A DNA stretch of 51,523 bases from Lachnospiraceae bacterium. Its GTDB lineage: Bacteria; Bacillota; Clostridia; Lachnospirales; Lachnospiraceae. The notes below the pieces were generated by a model. It saw nothing but the letters and a program-made list of their open reading frames with translations, had not been told where the DNA came from and ran no database searches. Where the stretch lies: positions 1 to 51,523 of the forward strand of contig QXWW01000030.1 in NCBI GenBank assembly GCA_009911185.1. The letters run 5' to 3'. The stretch's first letter is position 1. Each line of letters begins with the position of its first letter. The position numbers were made by a program, and so were the translations under genes. This document shows positions 26,939-35,757 of this stretch, piece by piece.

Positions 26939-27790
26939 ATGAATATATTTTCGGGATTAGAGAAATTTGGTTTGAAGTCTACAGAGTCAGTGAATTTGTT
27001 CGATGACGACCAGAAAGACGAGAGCAAAAAGGCGGAGGGAAAGCAGGCGGAAGAAAAGATTCCTTCAGAGGAAGAGTTTCTTTTGGATAAAACGGTACGC
27101 TGCAAGGTCTGCGACCAGGTGTTTAAGACGAAAGTGGTTAAAAATGGACGTGTGAAGCGATTAGAGCCAGATAAGGATTTAAGACCAAGATTTCAATATA
27201 TTGATACGTTGAAATATGACATTACGTCCTGCCCTAAGTGTGGGTATACGGCAATGAACCGTTATTTTGACCAGCTTATGCCTGCGCAGGAGAAGCTTAT
27301 CAGAGAACAGATTGCGAGTAAGTTCCAGGGGAAGAACGAGGAACAGAAATTATTTTATACGTATGATGAGGCGATTGACCGTTATAAACTGTCTCTGATG
27401 AATACGGTAGTAAAAAAGGGAAAAGATAGTGAAAAAGCTTATACCTGTTTGAAGATTGCCTGGCTGCTGCGGGGAAAGGCGGAGACCATGCCGTTAGGCA
27501 CGCCGGAGGAAAAGGCTGCCAGAGAAGAGTGCCAGAAGGAAGAGGAAGTATTTTACCAGCAGGCGTATGAAGGCTTTGTAAAGGCGGTTTCGAAAGAGAT
27601 GTTTCCAATGTGCGGTATGGAGCAGAGTACGGTGGATTACCTGCTTGCTTATATGGCGTATCATTTTGGAAAATATGATGTGGCGTCCAAGCTTCTTGCA
27701 AGCGTTATGGCGTCCCCTTCCGCCAGCAGACGCATGAAGGATATGGGGCTGGAATTGAAAAATGAAATTATTGCAGAGTTGAGAAAATAG
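26939..27790 (+). CDS. DUF2225 family protein
   Basis: 283 residues, GAGGAGG before the ATG. An acidic, Lys-rich N-terminal 45 residues is followed by a zinc-ribbon-like DUF2225 core: C-K-V-C (about 52-55), then DLRPRFQYIDTLKYDITSCPKCGYTAM with a second C-x2-C, then a helical TPR-like half (about 130-280, EEKAAREECQKEEEVFYQQAYEGF). The family is common in Firmicutes and has no assigned function. It is directly downstream of glnS. Cytoplasmic; no signal peptide. Confidence 0.9.
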   Translation: MNIFSGLEKFGLKSTESVNLFDDDQKDESKKAEGKQAEEKIPSEEEFLLDKTVRCKVCDQVFKTKVVKNGRVKRLEPDKDLRPRFQYIDTLKYDITSCPKCGYTAMNRYFDQLMPAQEKLIREQIASKFQGKNEEQKLFYTYDEAIDRYKLSLMNTVVKKGKDSEKAYTCLKIAWLLRGKAETMPLGTPEEKAAREECQKEEEVFYQQAYEGFVKAVSKEMFPMCGMEQSTVDYLLAYMAYHFGKYDVASKLLASVMASPSASRRMKDMGLELKNEIIAELRK

Positions 27791-27879
27791 AAGGAGGCAT
27801 CGTCAGAAAGCATCGTCGGTCATGCAAAAGGTATAAAAGAACTGAATATTGGCACAGAGGCAATGATTGGAGGCAGAAC

Positions 27880-28773
27880 ATGGAGAGACTGAGCAGAGTT
27901 GCCGCAGGTATCCTTGCAGTGTTTGCAATGATGTTCCTTACCGGCTGTACCACAGAAGAGCGGAGGGAGACTGCGAAGAAGTATCAGCCGCAATATGTTA
28001 CAGAAGACAACGGTTCTATGGATATGAAAGCCCATGGGCAGAGTACAGAGGATGAAGAACTACAGGATGCTACCGAAGAATCCAATCAGGAAGACGCTAA
28101 GATAAAGCAATGTAATGAGACGATGAGAGCAGTTATGGAAGCTATTAGGAAAGACGATGCACAAGCCTTAGACCAGCTTCAAATGAGCGCAGAAGGTCAG
28201 GAACTTGCCAGGATGGCGGCGGAGGAAGGCAGTTATCTTTATCTGCCGGAAGGAGGAACTACCGGAACCGGAATTGGTCTTTATGTTTTTGAGGACTGTG
28301 ACTGCAGACAGTGGTATTATGGAGAGTACCAGGATGGTAAGCGGGAAGGACGCGGAATCTGGTATTATGCCAGCAGTTATACGGAAGATGGAAGCCTCTA
28401 TAAAGAAGTGTACGACGGCCAGTGGAAGGACGACGTTCCCAACGGAAAAGGACGTCAGCAGATAATATTGGGCGATCAGGTAGATACGGATCAGAAATTT
28501 AAAGTAAAAAACGGCTTGTTCTATGGAAAATATAAGATAGAGGAAACCTTAGAGGACGGTACGGTAGTAACTGGAAAATACAGGCTGAAAAAGGGAAAAT
28601 ATGTTACCATTTCCGACGAAGAGCTTCAGGCGAATAATTTTGAAATACCGGATAAGCCGCATCTTGCCATTGCGTTTTTGTATAATGAGGCGGGAGCTGT
28701 GAGGAGCTGTAAAATGATATATGCAGAGGACGTCACAAAAGGAGTAAAGCATTTTTATTCCCGCGGACGATGA
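27880..28773 (+). CDS. Lipoprotein with MORN-type repeats
   Basis: 297 residues, GGAGG 7 bases before the ATG. A short signal peptide ends in lipobox L-T-G-C (Cys 23), so it is probably anchored on the outer face of the membrane. Residues about 35-95 are acidic linker and helix. From about 140, MORN-like units appear: YYGEYQDGKREGRGIWYY, YDGQWKDDVPNGKGRQ, then GLFYGKYKIEETLEDGTVVTGKYRLKKGKYV. MORN repeats form a flat beta meander; in bacteria their ligands are mostly unknown. A separate start codon and ribosome site, 90 bases after the DUF2225 gene, allow co-transcription. It converges with argG across a bidirectional terminator. Confidence 0.85.
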   Translation: MERLSRVAAGILAVFAMMFLTGCTTEERRETAKKYQPQYVTEDNGSMDMKAHGQSTEDEELQDATEESNQEDAKIKQCNETMRAVMEAIRKDDAQALDQLQMSAEGQELARMAAEEGSYLYLPEGGTTGTGIGLYVFEDCDCRQWYYGEYQDGKREGRGIWYYASSYTEDGSLYKEVYDGQWKDDVPNGKGRQQIILGDQVDTDQKFKVKNGLFYGKYKIEETLEDGTVVTGKYRLKKGKYVTISDEELQANNFEIPDKPHLAIAFLYNEAGAVRSCKMIYAEDVTKGVKHFYSRGR

Positions 28774-28830
28774 GGAAAATAGCCGTGTCGGAGCAGATAT
28801 TTGACTAATGGCCGCGAGGGTTACCCCCAA

Positions 28831-28880
28831 ACCCCGCTGTTTTGCAGCGTAGCAAATTTGACGCTGCAAAGCAGCGGGGT
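28831..28880. other. Large 20-bp hairpin in the gap after the MORN gene
   Basis: ACCCCGCTGTTTTGCAGCGT (28831-28850) pairs with ACGCTGCAAAGCAGCGGGGT (28861-28880) over 20 positions with one G.U and a 10-base loop. There is no U-run, and a classical bidirectional terminator lies just beyond. It could be a stabilising 3' hairpin, a dispersed repeat unit or a remnant of a mobile element. Confidence 0.7.
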
Positions 28881-28910
28881 CTTGTGGTTTAGGATTGATA
28901 ATAAATATAA

Positions 28911-28946
28911 AAAAACAGACTGTCCGATTATGGCCAGTCTGTTTTT
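28911..28946. terminator. Bidirectional intrinsic terminator
   Basis: AAAAACAGACTG (28911-28922) pairs perfectly with CAGTCTGTTTTT (28935-28946), giving U-runs on both strands. It ends the MORN lipoprotein unit (plus) and argG (minus). Confidence 0.92.
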
Positions 28947-29025
28947 CCATAGGAAAAACCTTTCCGCGCGAAGGTACGTTTCTATAAAAATAATACAGAG
29001 ATTGCACTGGCGTAATAGGAAACGT

Positions 29026-30249
29026 TTATTTCCTATTATTTTCTATTTCAGCCATCTTCATGGCACGAACCTTTAAAGGAAGGCCAAATAAGGTAATGAA
29101 GCCTTCTGCGTCATGATGGTCGTACAGATCGCCGGTGGTAAAGCTTGCCAGAGATTCACTGTAGAGAGAATAGGGGGAAGTGGTTCCGGCTTTGATGATA
29201 TTTCCTTTGTAAAGCTTGAACTTTACTTCTCCGGTTACATATTTCTGGGTAGAAGTCACAAACGCCTGGACAGCTTCACGCAAAGGAGTAAACCATTTTC
29301 CTTCATATACGATCTGCGCCATTTTGTTTCCCAGGTCTTTTTTCACTTCCATGGTGGCGCGGTCAAGTACCAATTCCTCCAATTGCTGCAAAGCTTCCAT
29401 TAAAATGGTTCCGCCAGGAGTTTCATAGACGCCGCGGGATTTCATGCCGACTACGCGGTTTTCTACAATATCAATGATGCCGATTCCATGCTTACCGCCC
29501 AGGCGGTTCAGTTCACGGATGATGTCGGCAGGTTTCATTTCTTTGCCGTTTACGGTTTTGGGGACGCCGGATTCAAAAGTCATTGTCACATATTCTTCCT
29601 CGTCCGGGGCCTTTTGCGGGGATACGCCCAATACCAGAAGGTGATCGTAGTTCGGCTCACATGCCGGGTCTTCCAGTTCCAGCCCTTCATGGCTGATATG
29701 CCACAGGTTGCGGTCGCGGCTGTAGCTGCTGTCGGCAGAGAAGGGAAGGTCAATGCCGTGGGCCTTACAGTATGCGATTTCTTCTTCCCGGGACTGCATA
29801 TTCCATTTATCGCTTCTCCAGGCTGCGATGATTTTAAGATCCGGAGCCAGGGCCTTGATGCCCAGTTCAAAACGGATCTGATCGTTGCCTTTGCCGGTCG
29901 CACCGTGACAGATGGCGGAAGCGCCTTCTTTTCTGGCAATTTCTACCAGACGTTTTGCAATTCCCGGACGCGCCATGGAAGTGCCTAACAGATATTTATT
30001 CTCGTATACTGCGCCCGCCTGTACGCAGGGAAGAATATATTCCTCTGTAAATTCATCAGTGATATCTTCAATGTAGAGTTTTGATGCTCCGGATAATTTT
30101 GCGCGTTCTTCCAGTCCGTCCAGTTCTTCTTCCTGTCCGCAGTCAATGCAGCAGCAAATTACTTCGTAATCATAATTTTCCTTCAGCCATGGGATGATGG
30201 CGGTAGTGTCCAACCCTCCGGAATAAGCTAAAATTACTTTTTCTTTCAT
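29026..30249 (-). CDS. argG: Argininosuccinate synthase
   Basis: 407 residues, normal length. N-terminal ATP motif AYSGGLDTTAII, then CIDCGQEEELDG; GATGKGNDQIRFE and the citrulline/aspartate-binding region LLGTSMARPGIAKRLVEIA are all present. It joins citrulline and aspartate with ATP to argininosuccinate in arginine synthesis. Cytoplasmic tetramer in known cases. ACGGAGG precedes the ATG. It is a single gene here; argH is not in the window. Confidence 0.97.
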   Translation of the reverse strand: MKEKVILAYSGGLDTTAIIPWLKENYDYEVICCCIDCGQEEELDGLEERAKLSGASKLYIEDITDEFTEEYILPCVQAGAVYENKYLLGTSMARPGIAKRLVEIARKEGASAICHGATGKGNDQIRFELGIKALAPDLKIIAAWRSDKWNMQSREEEIAYCKAHGIDLPFSADSSYSRDRNLWHISHEGLELEDPACEPNYDHLLVLGVSPQKAPDEEEYVTMTFESGVPKTVNGKEMKPADIIRELNRLGGKHGIGIIDIVENRVVGMKSRGVYETPGGTILMEALQQLEELVLDRATMEVKKDLGNKMAQIVYEGKWFTPLREAVQAFVTSTQKYVTGEVKFKLYKGNIIKAGTTSPYSLYSESLASFTTGDLYDHHDAEGFITLFGLPLKVRAMKMAEIENNRK

Positions 30250-30325
30250 TACTTTTCCTCCGTTCTTGAAAATTGGCGTTCTGACCGTTCAGAAACAGGC
30301 AGAATGCCGTATGCTTGTTCCCTGA

Positions 30326-30359
30326 TGTATAATATACAATAATCGCCGAAAAATGGCAA
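30326..30359 (-). promoter_or_regulatory. argG promoter with a palindrome over the -10 box
   Basis: On the minus strand TTGCCA (30359-30354), 17 bases, TATATT (30336-30331). The palindrome TGTATAATATACA (30326-30338) covers the -10 box. It loosely resembles an ArgR/AhrC half-site pair but is one base short of the usual spacing, so operator function is a guess. Confidence 0.55.
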
Positions 30360-30444
30360 GCTGGAATTTTTCCTGAGAATAGAATACAGATCATTGTCAA
30401 ACGCAAAAGTTTTACGAATTGTATATGAAATTTTGATAATTTAG

Positions 30445-30474
30445 TTGTTTTGCAATTGTCTAATATGATATAAT
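30445..30474 (+). promoter_or_regulatory. Promoter of the LytTR/GHKL regulator pair
   Basis: TTGTTT (30445-30450), 18 bases, TATAAT (30469-30474), 55 bases before the ATG at 30530. The flank is AT-rich, so the -35 assignment is tentative. Confidence 0.55.
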
Positions 30475-30529
30475 TTGACAAGAGAAAGAGCGCTGTAGAG
30501 GGCATAATATCATATAAAGGAAAAGACAA

Positions 30530-31264
30530 ATGAAAATAGCAATTTGTGACGACAGTATAAAAGATATTCAGAATATTGTGCAATTGCTTGAGGAATACAA
30601 AGGATTGCATAAAGAAACAGAGTTTGAGGTGGAGAGATTTACAGATGCCGGCGGAATAAAGGATAAGGTTCAGCAAAAAGAGTTTGCAGATATCTACATA
30701 TTGGACATTCTCATGTCGGACACCACAGGTATCGACCTTGGCAGTTATATCAGAAAAGTCCGGCCGAAAAGCATCATTATTTATATCACCTCATCAGACG
30801 ATTACGCTTTGGACGCTTACGAGGTCCAGGCTGTGCGGTATCTGCTAAAGCCGATTGACAAGAGTAAATTCTTTGAAGCTCTTACATATGCTCTTTCCAT
30901 TATAGACGTAAAGAAAGGGCCTGTGTATCTGGTAAAAACCAAAGAGGGTCTGGTGCCCATTCTGCATTCTAAGATAGAGTATATTGAAAGCTATTCCAGA
31001 ATGCTGGAGGTACATCTGACGGATGGAAGGCAGATAAAAAGCATTTTTTTGAGAAAAGCGTTTGAGGAAGAAGTCGGGGCACTAGCAGAAGACAGGGCAT
31101 TTATGCAGGTGCATAAATCTTTTTTGGTAAATATGGACTGTATCAAGCGGCTGGATGGCAGCAGCGTGATTATGGAGAGCGGCGTCAGTATTCCGATTAG
31201 CAGAAAAAATGCGGCGCATGTGAAGAGAGAATATCTTTTGTTTGTGGCAGAACAGTACAGGTAG
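30530..31264 (+). CDS. LytTR-family response regulator (AgrA/VirR type)
   Basis: 244 residues, AAAGGAAAAG before the ATG. Receiver domain at 1-120: acidic D7-D8, phospho-acceptor D59 (YILDILMSD), conserved K107 (LLKPID). The LytTR DNA-binding domain is at about 135-240 (IEYIESYSRMLEVHLTDG, FMQVHKSFLVNMDCIKRLDG, SIPISRK). The protein would bind promoter DNA when phosphorylated. It is 9 bases from the GHKL sensor kinase gene, its probable partner. No AgrB/AgrD-like peptide genes are nearby, so the input signal is unknown. Confidence 0.93.
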   Translation: MKIAICDDSIKDIQNIVQLLEEYKGLHKETEFEVERFTDAGGIKDKVQQKEFADIYILDILMSDTTGIDLGSYIRKVRPKSIIIYITSSDDYALDAYEVQAVRYLLKPIDKSKFFEALTYALSIIDVKKGPVYLVKTKEGLVPILHSKIEYIESYSRMLEVHLTDGRQIKSIFLRKAFEEEVGALAEDRAFMQVHKSFLVNMDCIKRLDGSSVIMESGVSIPISRKNAAHVKREYLLFVAEQYR

Positions 31265-31273
31265 GGAAAAGAG

Positions 31274-32563
31274 ATGAATTATTTTAATAATATATCATAC
31301 ACGCTCAGCCATATGTTTTTAATGTTGTTTCTGTATTTGTTTATTACCCACCGTTATTCTAAGAAAACTACGGCCGGAATTTGTTTTTTCTCTTTTATGG
31401 CGCTGAACATTTTGGATTGTCTGAAATTAAATATTTTTCCAGACAGCGATCTGTGTTATGCCATTGTAACTGTGCTTCAGATTATTTTAACGCAGTCTAC
31501 AGGGATTGTTATTTCCAGTAAAAGAAATCGTAAGGTTTTGTTTATAGGGCTGAGCGCCTCTAATTATGTGATTGTGGGAAGCATTGCCTCTTGCATTTTG
31601 TATATTTATACAGGAAACCAGTTTATCGCGCTGACAGGAAGTTTTTTTGTGCATTTGGCTGTCTTGTATATCGTGTATAAGGGAATCCGGGATTTGTGGC
31701 TGAAACAGTATGAGACAGAATATACGCAGGGATGGTGGGCGCTGTGTCTGGTACCCGTCTTTTTTTACTGCAGTTTTTCAGCTATTGCATTTTTTCCCAA
31801 CACGCTTTATGAAATGCCGCAAAATATTCCGGGCATTGTCTGCTTTATGGCAACCATGTTCGTTTCGTATACGGCGGTGCTGCGTTATATAGAGAGCGAA
31901 TCCAAACGGAAAGACGCCTACTGGAAAAATATGATTTTCGAGTCGTATATAAAAGGGCTGGAAAGCCAATATTATTTAGTGGGCCAGGCGGAAAAAAATT
32001 TAAAAGTCCTGCGCCATGATATAAGGCACTACTCCAGTATGATAAGCCTTTTACTGGAACAGGGAGAATATGAGGAGGCCAAGAAAATCGTAGCCCATAT
32101 TAACGATGTGACCGAGGAAAATAAGGTGGTCAGGTATTGTAATAACCTTGTTGTCAATGCGATTATAACCAAAATGGTGGAAAAAGCGGAAATGTTTGAT
32201 ATTGATCTGCGTTTGGAGCTTTCCGTTCCCCAGGAAATCCCGGTGAATGAATATGAATTTACGGCGGTAATTGCGAACTTGTTTGAGAATGCCATTATCT
32301 GTGTGAAGGATTTGCAGAAAGAGAAAAGATATATAGATGTCAAAATTCATTGCAGTATGCAGCAGTTGTTAATCCAAATGAAGAATGCATATGAGAGAGA
32401 AATTTCTCTTGACGTCGCAACGGGACTTCCCAAAAGCCAGAATGGTGAGGGACATGGTCTGGGTATGCAGAGTATACAGGCATTTTCTGATAAGATAAAA
32501 GGTGACTTTGACTGCTTTTGCCAGGAGGGAATTTTTTTTATTACCTTGTTTGCGAAATTTTAA
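31274..32563 (+). CDS. GHKL sensor histidine kinase (AgrC-like)
   Basis: 429 residues. About six membrane spans in residues 8-205 form the sensor part. The dimerisation box KVLRHDIRHYSSMISLL carries the phospho-accepting H248. The GHKL ATPase is at about 305-425, with N box ANLFENAI and G-type motif GEGHGLGMQSIQ. This layout is that of AgrC/VirS-type kinases for peptides or small ligands. The gene directly follows the LytTR regulator, so the pair forms one two-component system in the cytoplasmic membrane. Confidence 0.92.
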   Translation: MNYFNNISYTLSHMFLMLFLYLFITHRYSKKTTAGICFFSFMALNILDCLKLNIFPDSDLCYAIVTVLQIILTQSTGIVISSKRNRKVLFIGLSASNYVIVGSIASCILYIYTGNQFIALTGSFFVHLAVLYIVYKGIRDLWLKQYETEYTQGWWALCLVPVFFYCSFSAIAFFPNTLYEMPQNIPGIVCFMATMFVSYTAVLRYIESESKRKDAYWKNMIFESYIKGLESQYYLVGQAEKNLKVLRHDIRHYSSMISLLLEQGEYEEAKKIVAHINDVTEENKVVRYCNNLVVNAIITKMVEKAEMFDIDLRLELSVPQEIPVNEYEFTAVIANLFENAIICVKDLQKEKRYIDVKIHCSMQQLLIQMKNAYEREISLDVATGLPKSQNGEGHGLGMQSIQAFSDKIKGDFDCFCQEGIFFITLFAKF

Positions 32564-32628
32564 TATCAGATTACAGAATTGACACTTTTTTGTGTAAAAA
32601 CGAACCGTGAGCACTCATGAAAAAATGA

Positions 32629-32634
32629 TATAAT
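32629..32634 (+). promoter_or_regulatory. Candidate -10 box for the sensor cyclase gene
   Basis: TATAAT lies 40 bases before the ATG at 32674, but no good -35 hexamer sits 16-18 bases upstream. Confidence 0.4.
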
Positions 32635-32673
32635 CAAGAAGGTAATTTGTGAATAAACTGGAGGAAGGATTCC

Positions 32674-34587
32674 ATGCAGAAAATCTTTATTCGCTATGTG
32701 TTTGTTATTATGAGCGCCGCTGTTTTTATGATTTTTGTGATTAATTGCCTGTTTACCATACGTTCTTTGGAAACCCAGCAGTATAAGACATTTTATACAA
32801 AATCGGAACAAATGATACATACGCTGGAAAATAATCAGATGGAATTGTCTATCGTGAAAAAAAACCTGGATGAAGATTATCTTACGCGCGCCAGGGCAGC
32901 CGCTTATGTGCTGGACCGTCAGAAAGAAGTATCCATGGATGTGGATGAAATGCAGTATCTGGCAAATCTTCTCAATGTGGACGAACTTCATATGATAGAT
33001 GAAAATGGAATTATTGTATCCGCGTCAGTTCCGCAATATGTGGGTTTCGATATGGACGATCATCCGCAGACACAGGCGTTTCTCGCGATCTTGGAAAGTG
33101 GGGATGAGGATGCATATCTGATTCAGGAGTCGCAGCCGAATGCAGCCGAGGGCAAGATTATGCAGTATGTGGGTGTGGCCAGAAAGGGCGGAAAAGGCAT
33201 TGTCCAGGTAGGATTTAAACCGACAAGACAGATGGAAGCTCAATCCAGGAATACCTATGAATATATTTTTTCTAAGTTTCCCACTGATGTGGGAGAAGAA
33301 CTTTTCGCTGTGGACAGCAGCACAGGCGAGGTATTAGGCCATTCTGCAGGAATGGGGGAATTTACGGCGGAATATTGTCAGTTGGAGCAGCTTAAGGAAT
33401 GTACCAAAGGCGCATACAAACAGGGGAAAAACGAAGACAGTATGTATGTCTTTGCCAGGAAATATGGAGATATTCTGATTTGCGCAGCGCTTCCGCAGGA
33501 TATTCTGCAGGATAAACTTTTAAGGCAGGTGTTCAGTACCCTCGTTTATCTGTTGTTTGTGGAAGCAATTGTGATTTTGCTGCTCAATTATCTGGTGAAA
33601 CAGAAGGTGGTAAATGGAATCCACCGGATTATGGAAAATCTTTCTTCTATTACGAATGGGAATCTGGACACCAAGGTAACGGTAGGAGGAAATCGGGAGT
33701 TTGAGGCTTTAAGCAGAGGGATTAATGCCATGGTTAAGAGTATTGTAAATATTTCTGACCGGATTTCCGCCATTATTGAAATCAGCGGCGCGGCGCTGGC
33801 AGCTTATGAATATGAACCGGAAGTCAATCATGTGTTTGTAACTTCTGGCTTAAGAAATCTGCTTGGTCTTTCAGATGAGAAGGCGGAAGAGCTTTATCAT
33901 GATTTTGGGAAGTTTGATCAGTATATGCAGGAGATAACGGCCGTTCCCATTGAAGGAGAGGCAGACGTCTACAGAATTAGCGATTCTCGGTATGTACGGA
34001 TTCATATGTCCAATTCTCAGGGGAAAAACCTTGGCGTCATTACGGATGTGAGTACGGACGTGATGGAAAAAAAGCAGATGCAGTATGAAAATACACATGA
34101 TGCGTTAACGGGACTGCATAAGTTTTCATATTTTAAACAAATTGCAGGGGAGATTCTTATGGAAATGAATCCGGGAAATATTTGCGCCGCGGTAATGCTT
34201 GATCTGGATTTTTTTAAATCCGTCAATGACACGTTCGGTCACGATGCGGGAGATAAATATCTTCAGTGTTTTGCTTCTGTCATGCAGTCCATGCCGTTGG
34301 AGCATTTTCTTACGGCAAGGCGTTCCGGGGACGAGTTCTGCATGATGATTTTCGGATGCTGTGATAAATTGGAAATAATAAGGCAGTTAGACTTTTTTTA
34401 TGAGGCTTTGAGAAACAGGCGCGTTGATTTGTCTCCGGAAGAATCCAGGTGCGTAAGCGCTTCTGCCGGATTTGCGTGTACAAAAGATGCAGGGAAAAAT
34501 ATTGAGGAACTTTTGAATCGCGCGGATGAAGCGCTCTATGAGGTGAAACGCCAGACAAAAGGATGTTATGGGGAATATATCGGATGA
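32674..34587 (+). CDS. Membrane sensor diguanylate cyclase (Cache-like, HAMP, PAS, GGDEF)
   Basis: 637 residues. A first membrane span (about 7-28) and a second (about 285-307) flank an extracytoplasmic sensor of Cache type (LLNVDELHMIDENGIIVSAS, VGFDMDDHPQTQAFL). HAMP is at about 308-360, a PAS-like region at about 370-465 and GGDEF at about 478-637. The GGDEF domain keeps MLDLDFFKSVNDTFGHDAGD, but the signature is SGDEF. No RxxD inhibitory site is at the expected place before it. Diguanylate cyclases make c-di-GMP from two GTP; SGDEF variants have been reported active, so activity is likely but not sure. It follows the kinase gene by about 110 bases and has its own ribosome site. It is the last host gene before the prophage. 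Confidence 0.9.
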   Translation: MQKIFIRYVFVIMSAAVFMIFVINCLFTIRSLETQQYKTFYTKSEQMIHTLENNQMELSIVKKNLDEDYLTRARAAAYVLDRQKEVSMDVDEMQYLANLLNVDELHMIDENGIIVSASVPQYVGFDMDDHPQTQAFLAILESGDEDAYLIQESQPNAAEGKIMQYVGVARKGGKGIVQVGFKPTRQMEAQSRNTYEYIFSKFPTDVGEELFAVDSSTGEVLGHSAGMGEFTAEYCQLEQLKECTKGAYKQGKNEDSMYVFARKYGDILICAALPQDILQDKLLRQVFSTLVYLLFVEAIVILLLNYLVKQKVVNGIHRIMENLSSITNGNLDTKVTVGGNREFEALSRGINAMVKSIVNISDRISAIIEISGAALAAYEYEPEVNHVFVTSGLRNLLGLSDEKAEELYHDFGKFDQYMQEITAVPIEGEADVYRISDSRYVRIHMSNSQGKNLGVITDVSTDVMEKKQMQYENTHDALTGLHKFSYFKQIAGEILMEMNPGNICAAVMLDLDFFKSVNDTFGHDAGDKYLQCFASVMQSMPLEHFLTARRSGDEFCMMIFGCCDKLEIIRQLDFFYEALRNRRVDLSPEESRCVSASAGFACTKDAGKNIEELLNRADEALYEVKRQTKGCYGEYIG

Positions 34588-34621
34588 GAACAAAATAGTG
34601 AATTATTGTCAGAGACAGAAA

Positions 34622-34662
34622 AGGGGCTATCGGGTTAAAAAGTGTCATTACCCGATAGCCCC
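34622..34662. terminator. Terminator of the prophage lysis genes
   Basis: GGGGCTATCGGGT (34623-34635) pairs with ACCCGATAGCCCC (34650-34662), a 13-bp stem. On the minus strand it is followed by TTTTCTGTCTC, so it ends the lysis cassette; it may also stop host reading from the plus strand. Confidence 0.85.
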
Positions 34663-34673
34663 AATATTCGTAT

Positions 34674-35525
34674 CTAAATCATGCCCAGCAAAGATTTCCA
34701 CATCTTTTTTCTGGCAGTGATTTCACCGTCAGAAGTTCGGTATTTCAGAACGTTGGATTGATAGCGGTTGACAGCGGCGGTGAATTTTGGCCCGGCGATA
34801 CCGTCTGCCGTTCCGCAGTGAAATCCCAGCGTATTCAGGCGTTTTTGTACCGGCGTAATTACAGGATGTTTTCGGTTTTTCCATGCGGATATAGTCACGG
34901 TATTGCCGATGGTTTCTTTTCCGGCGATGCCGTCTGGCTTAGAACCTGTACAGGACTGAACGTCGAGGATAAATTGTTTCTTAGTATATACGGCGGCGGT
35001 ATTTTTGACGGGTGTGTCAGAAGGTTTCGGCGTATACCCAGGGGATTGAGGCAAATCAGGGTTTTTCCAGGAAGCCATAAAGTGATCGGGGGATTTGTAC
35101 AGTTGTTTTAATCTGGAAGTTGTGCTCCCCCAGTCTGGAAGATACAGATGCGGACGGTCTTTTATGCTTGTCCAGTCTCCGCCCCAGCCCAATCCAATGG
35201 ATTTTGCAATAGTTCCCACACGGTCAAACAGTCTGGTGGAATTATTAAACGCATCATCCTTTTTATCTCCGTCGCCGTCAACGTCCATATCAATATAGAA
35301 ATCTATAGCGACGCCCCACTGGTGCTGAGAACTGTATGTACTGCCTTTGGCGTTGGTGACGATATTTCCGGGCGCTGTTCTTCCCTGGGCATATAATGCA
35401 TCCTGTTCTGCAATTGTCCGCAGGCACTCGCTGAACTTGATGAAGATTCCTTGTCTGCTGCATTCTTGTTGTAACTGGATAGCCATTTTCTGTAATCTGG
35501 GGTGTAATTTTGTCATATCTCTCAT
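34674..35525 (-). CDS. Endolysin: M15 peptidase (L-alanyl-D-glutamate type) with peptidoglycan-binding tail
   Basis: 283 residues; GAGGAAC precedes the ATG at 35525. Residues about 5-150 are an M15/VanY-like zinc peptidase: SECLRTIAEQDALYAQGRT, then QHQWGVAIDF (His and Asp ligands) and DRPHLYLPDW (third His). A D-rich DMDVDGDGD loop lies between. About 150-180 is a Pro/Thr linker, and 185-283 is a peptidoglycan-binding-like region with DGIAG repeated twice. Such enzymes cut the cell-wall peptide at the end of phage infection. No signal peptide, so it depends on the holin encoded one base upstream. Confidence 0.9.
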   Translation of the reverse strand: MRDMTKLHPRLQKMAIQLQQECSRQGIFIKFSECLRTIAEQDALYAQGRTAPGNIVTNAKGSTYSSQHQWGVAIDFYIDMDVDGDGDKKDDAFNNSTRLFDRVGTIAKSIGLGWGGDWTSIKDRPHLYLPDWGSTTSRLKQLYKSPDHFMASWKNPDLPQSPGYTPKPSDTPVKNTAAVYTKKQFILDVQSCTGSKPDGIAGKETIGNTVTISAWKNRKHPVITPVQKRLNTLGFHCGTADGIAGPKFTAAVNRYQSNVLKYRTSDGEITARKKMWKSLLGMI

Positions 35526-35526
35526 G

Positions 35527-35754
35527 TTATCGTTCCTCGCTTTCTATTGTATTTGTTGCGTTTATTTCCGGCAGTCCTGCCAGCGACGTAAGTATGGAAA
35601 CAATTCCGGCCATTGCGGATACGGAAAGTACGTTCAACCAGTTTACGTCGATGACGGCCTGTCCTACGGTCAGCATGGATAATGCAGTCTGCGCCATGGT
35701 TTTTGCCGCACGGATGCCGGCGGCATTCAGCCATTGCTTTGGGTAGTTCTTCAT
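35527..35754 (-). CDS. Phage holin (r1t-like)
   Basis: 75 residues with AAAGGAGG before the ATG. Two hydrophobic segments (about 18-36 and 40-60) separated by a short V-D-x-N turn, basic N-terminus and acidic C-terminus: TMAQTALSMLTVGQAVIDV and LNVLSVSAMAGIVSILTSLA follow the r1t holin pattern. Holins open the membrane at a set time to release the endolysin. It sits directly before the endolysin gene. Confidence 0.85.
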   Translation of the reverse strand: MKNYPKQWLNAAGIRAAKTMAQTALSMLTVGQAVIDVNWLNVLSVSAMAGIVSILTSLAGLPEINATNTIESEER

Positions 35755-35757
35755 GGG

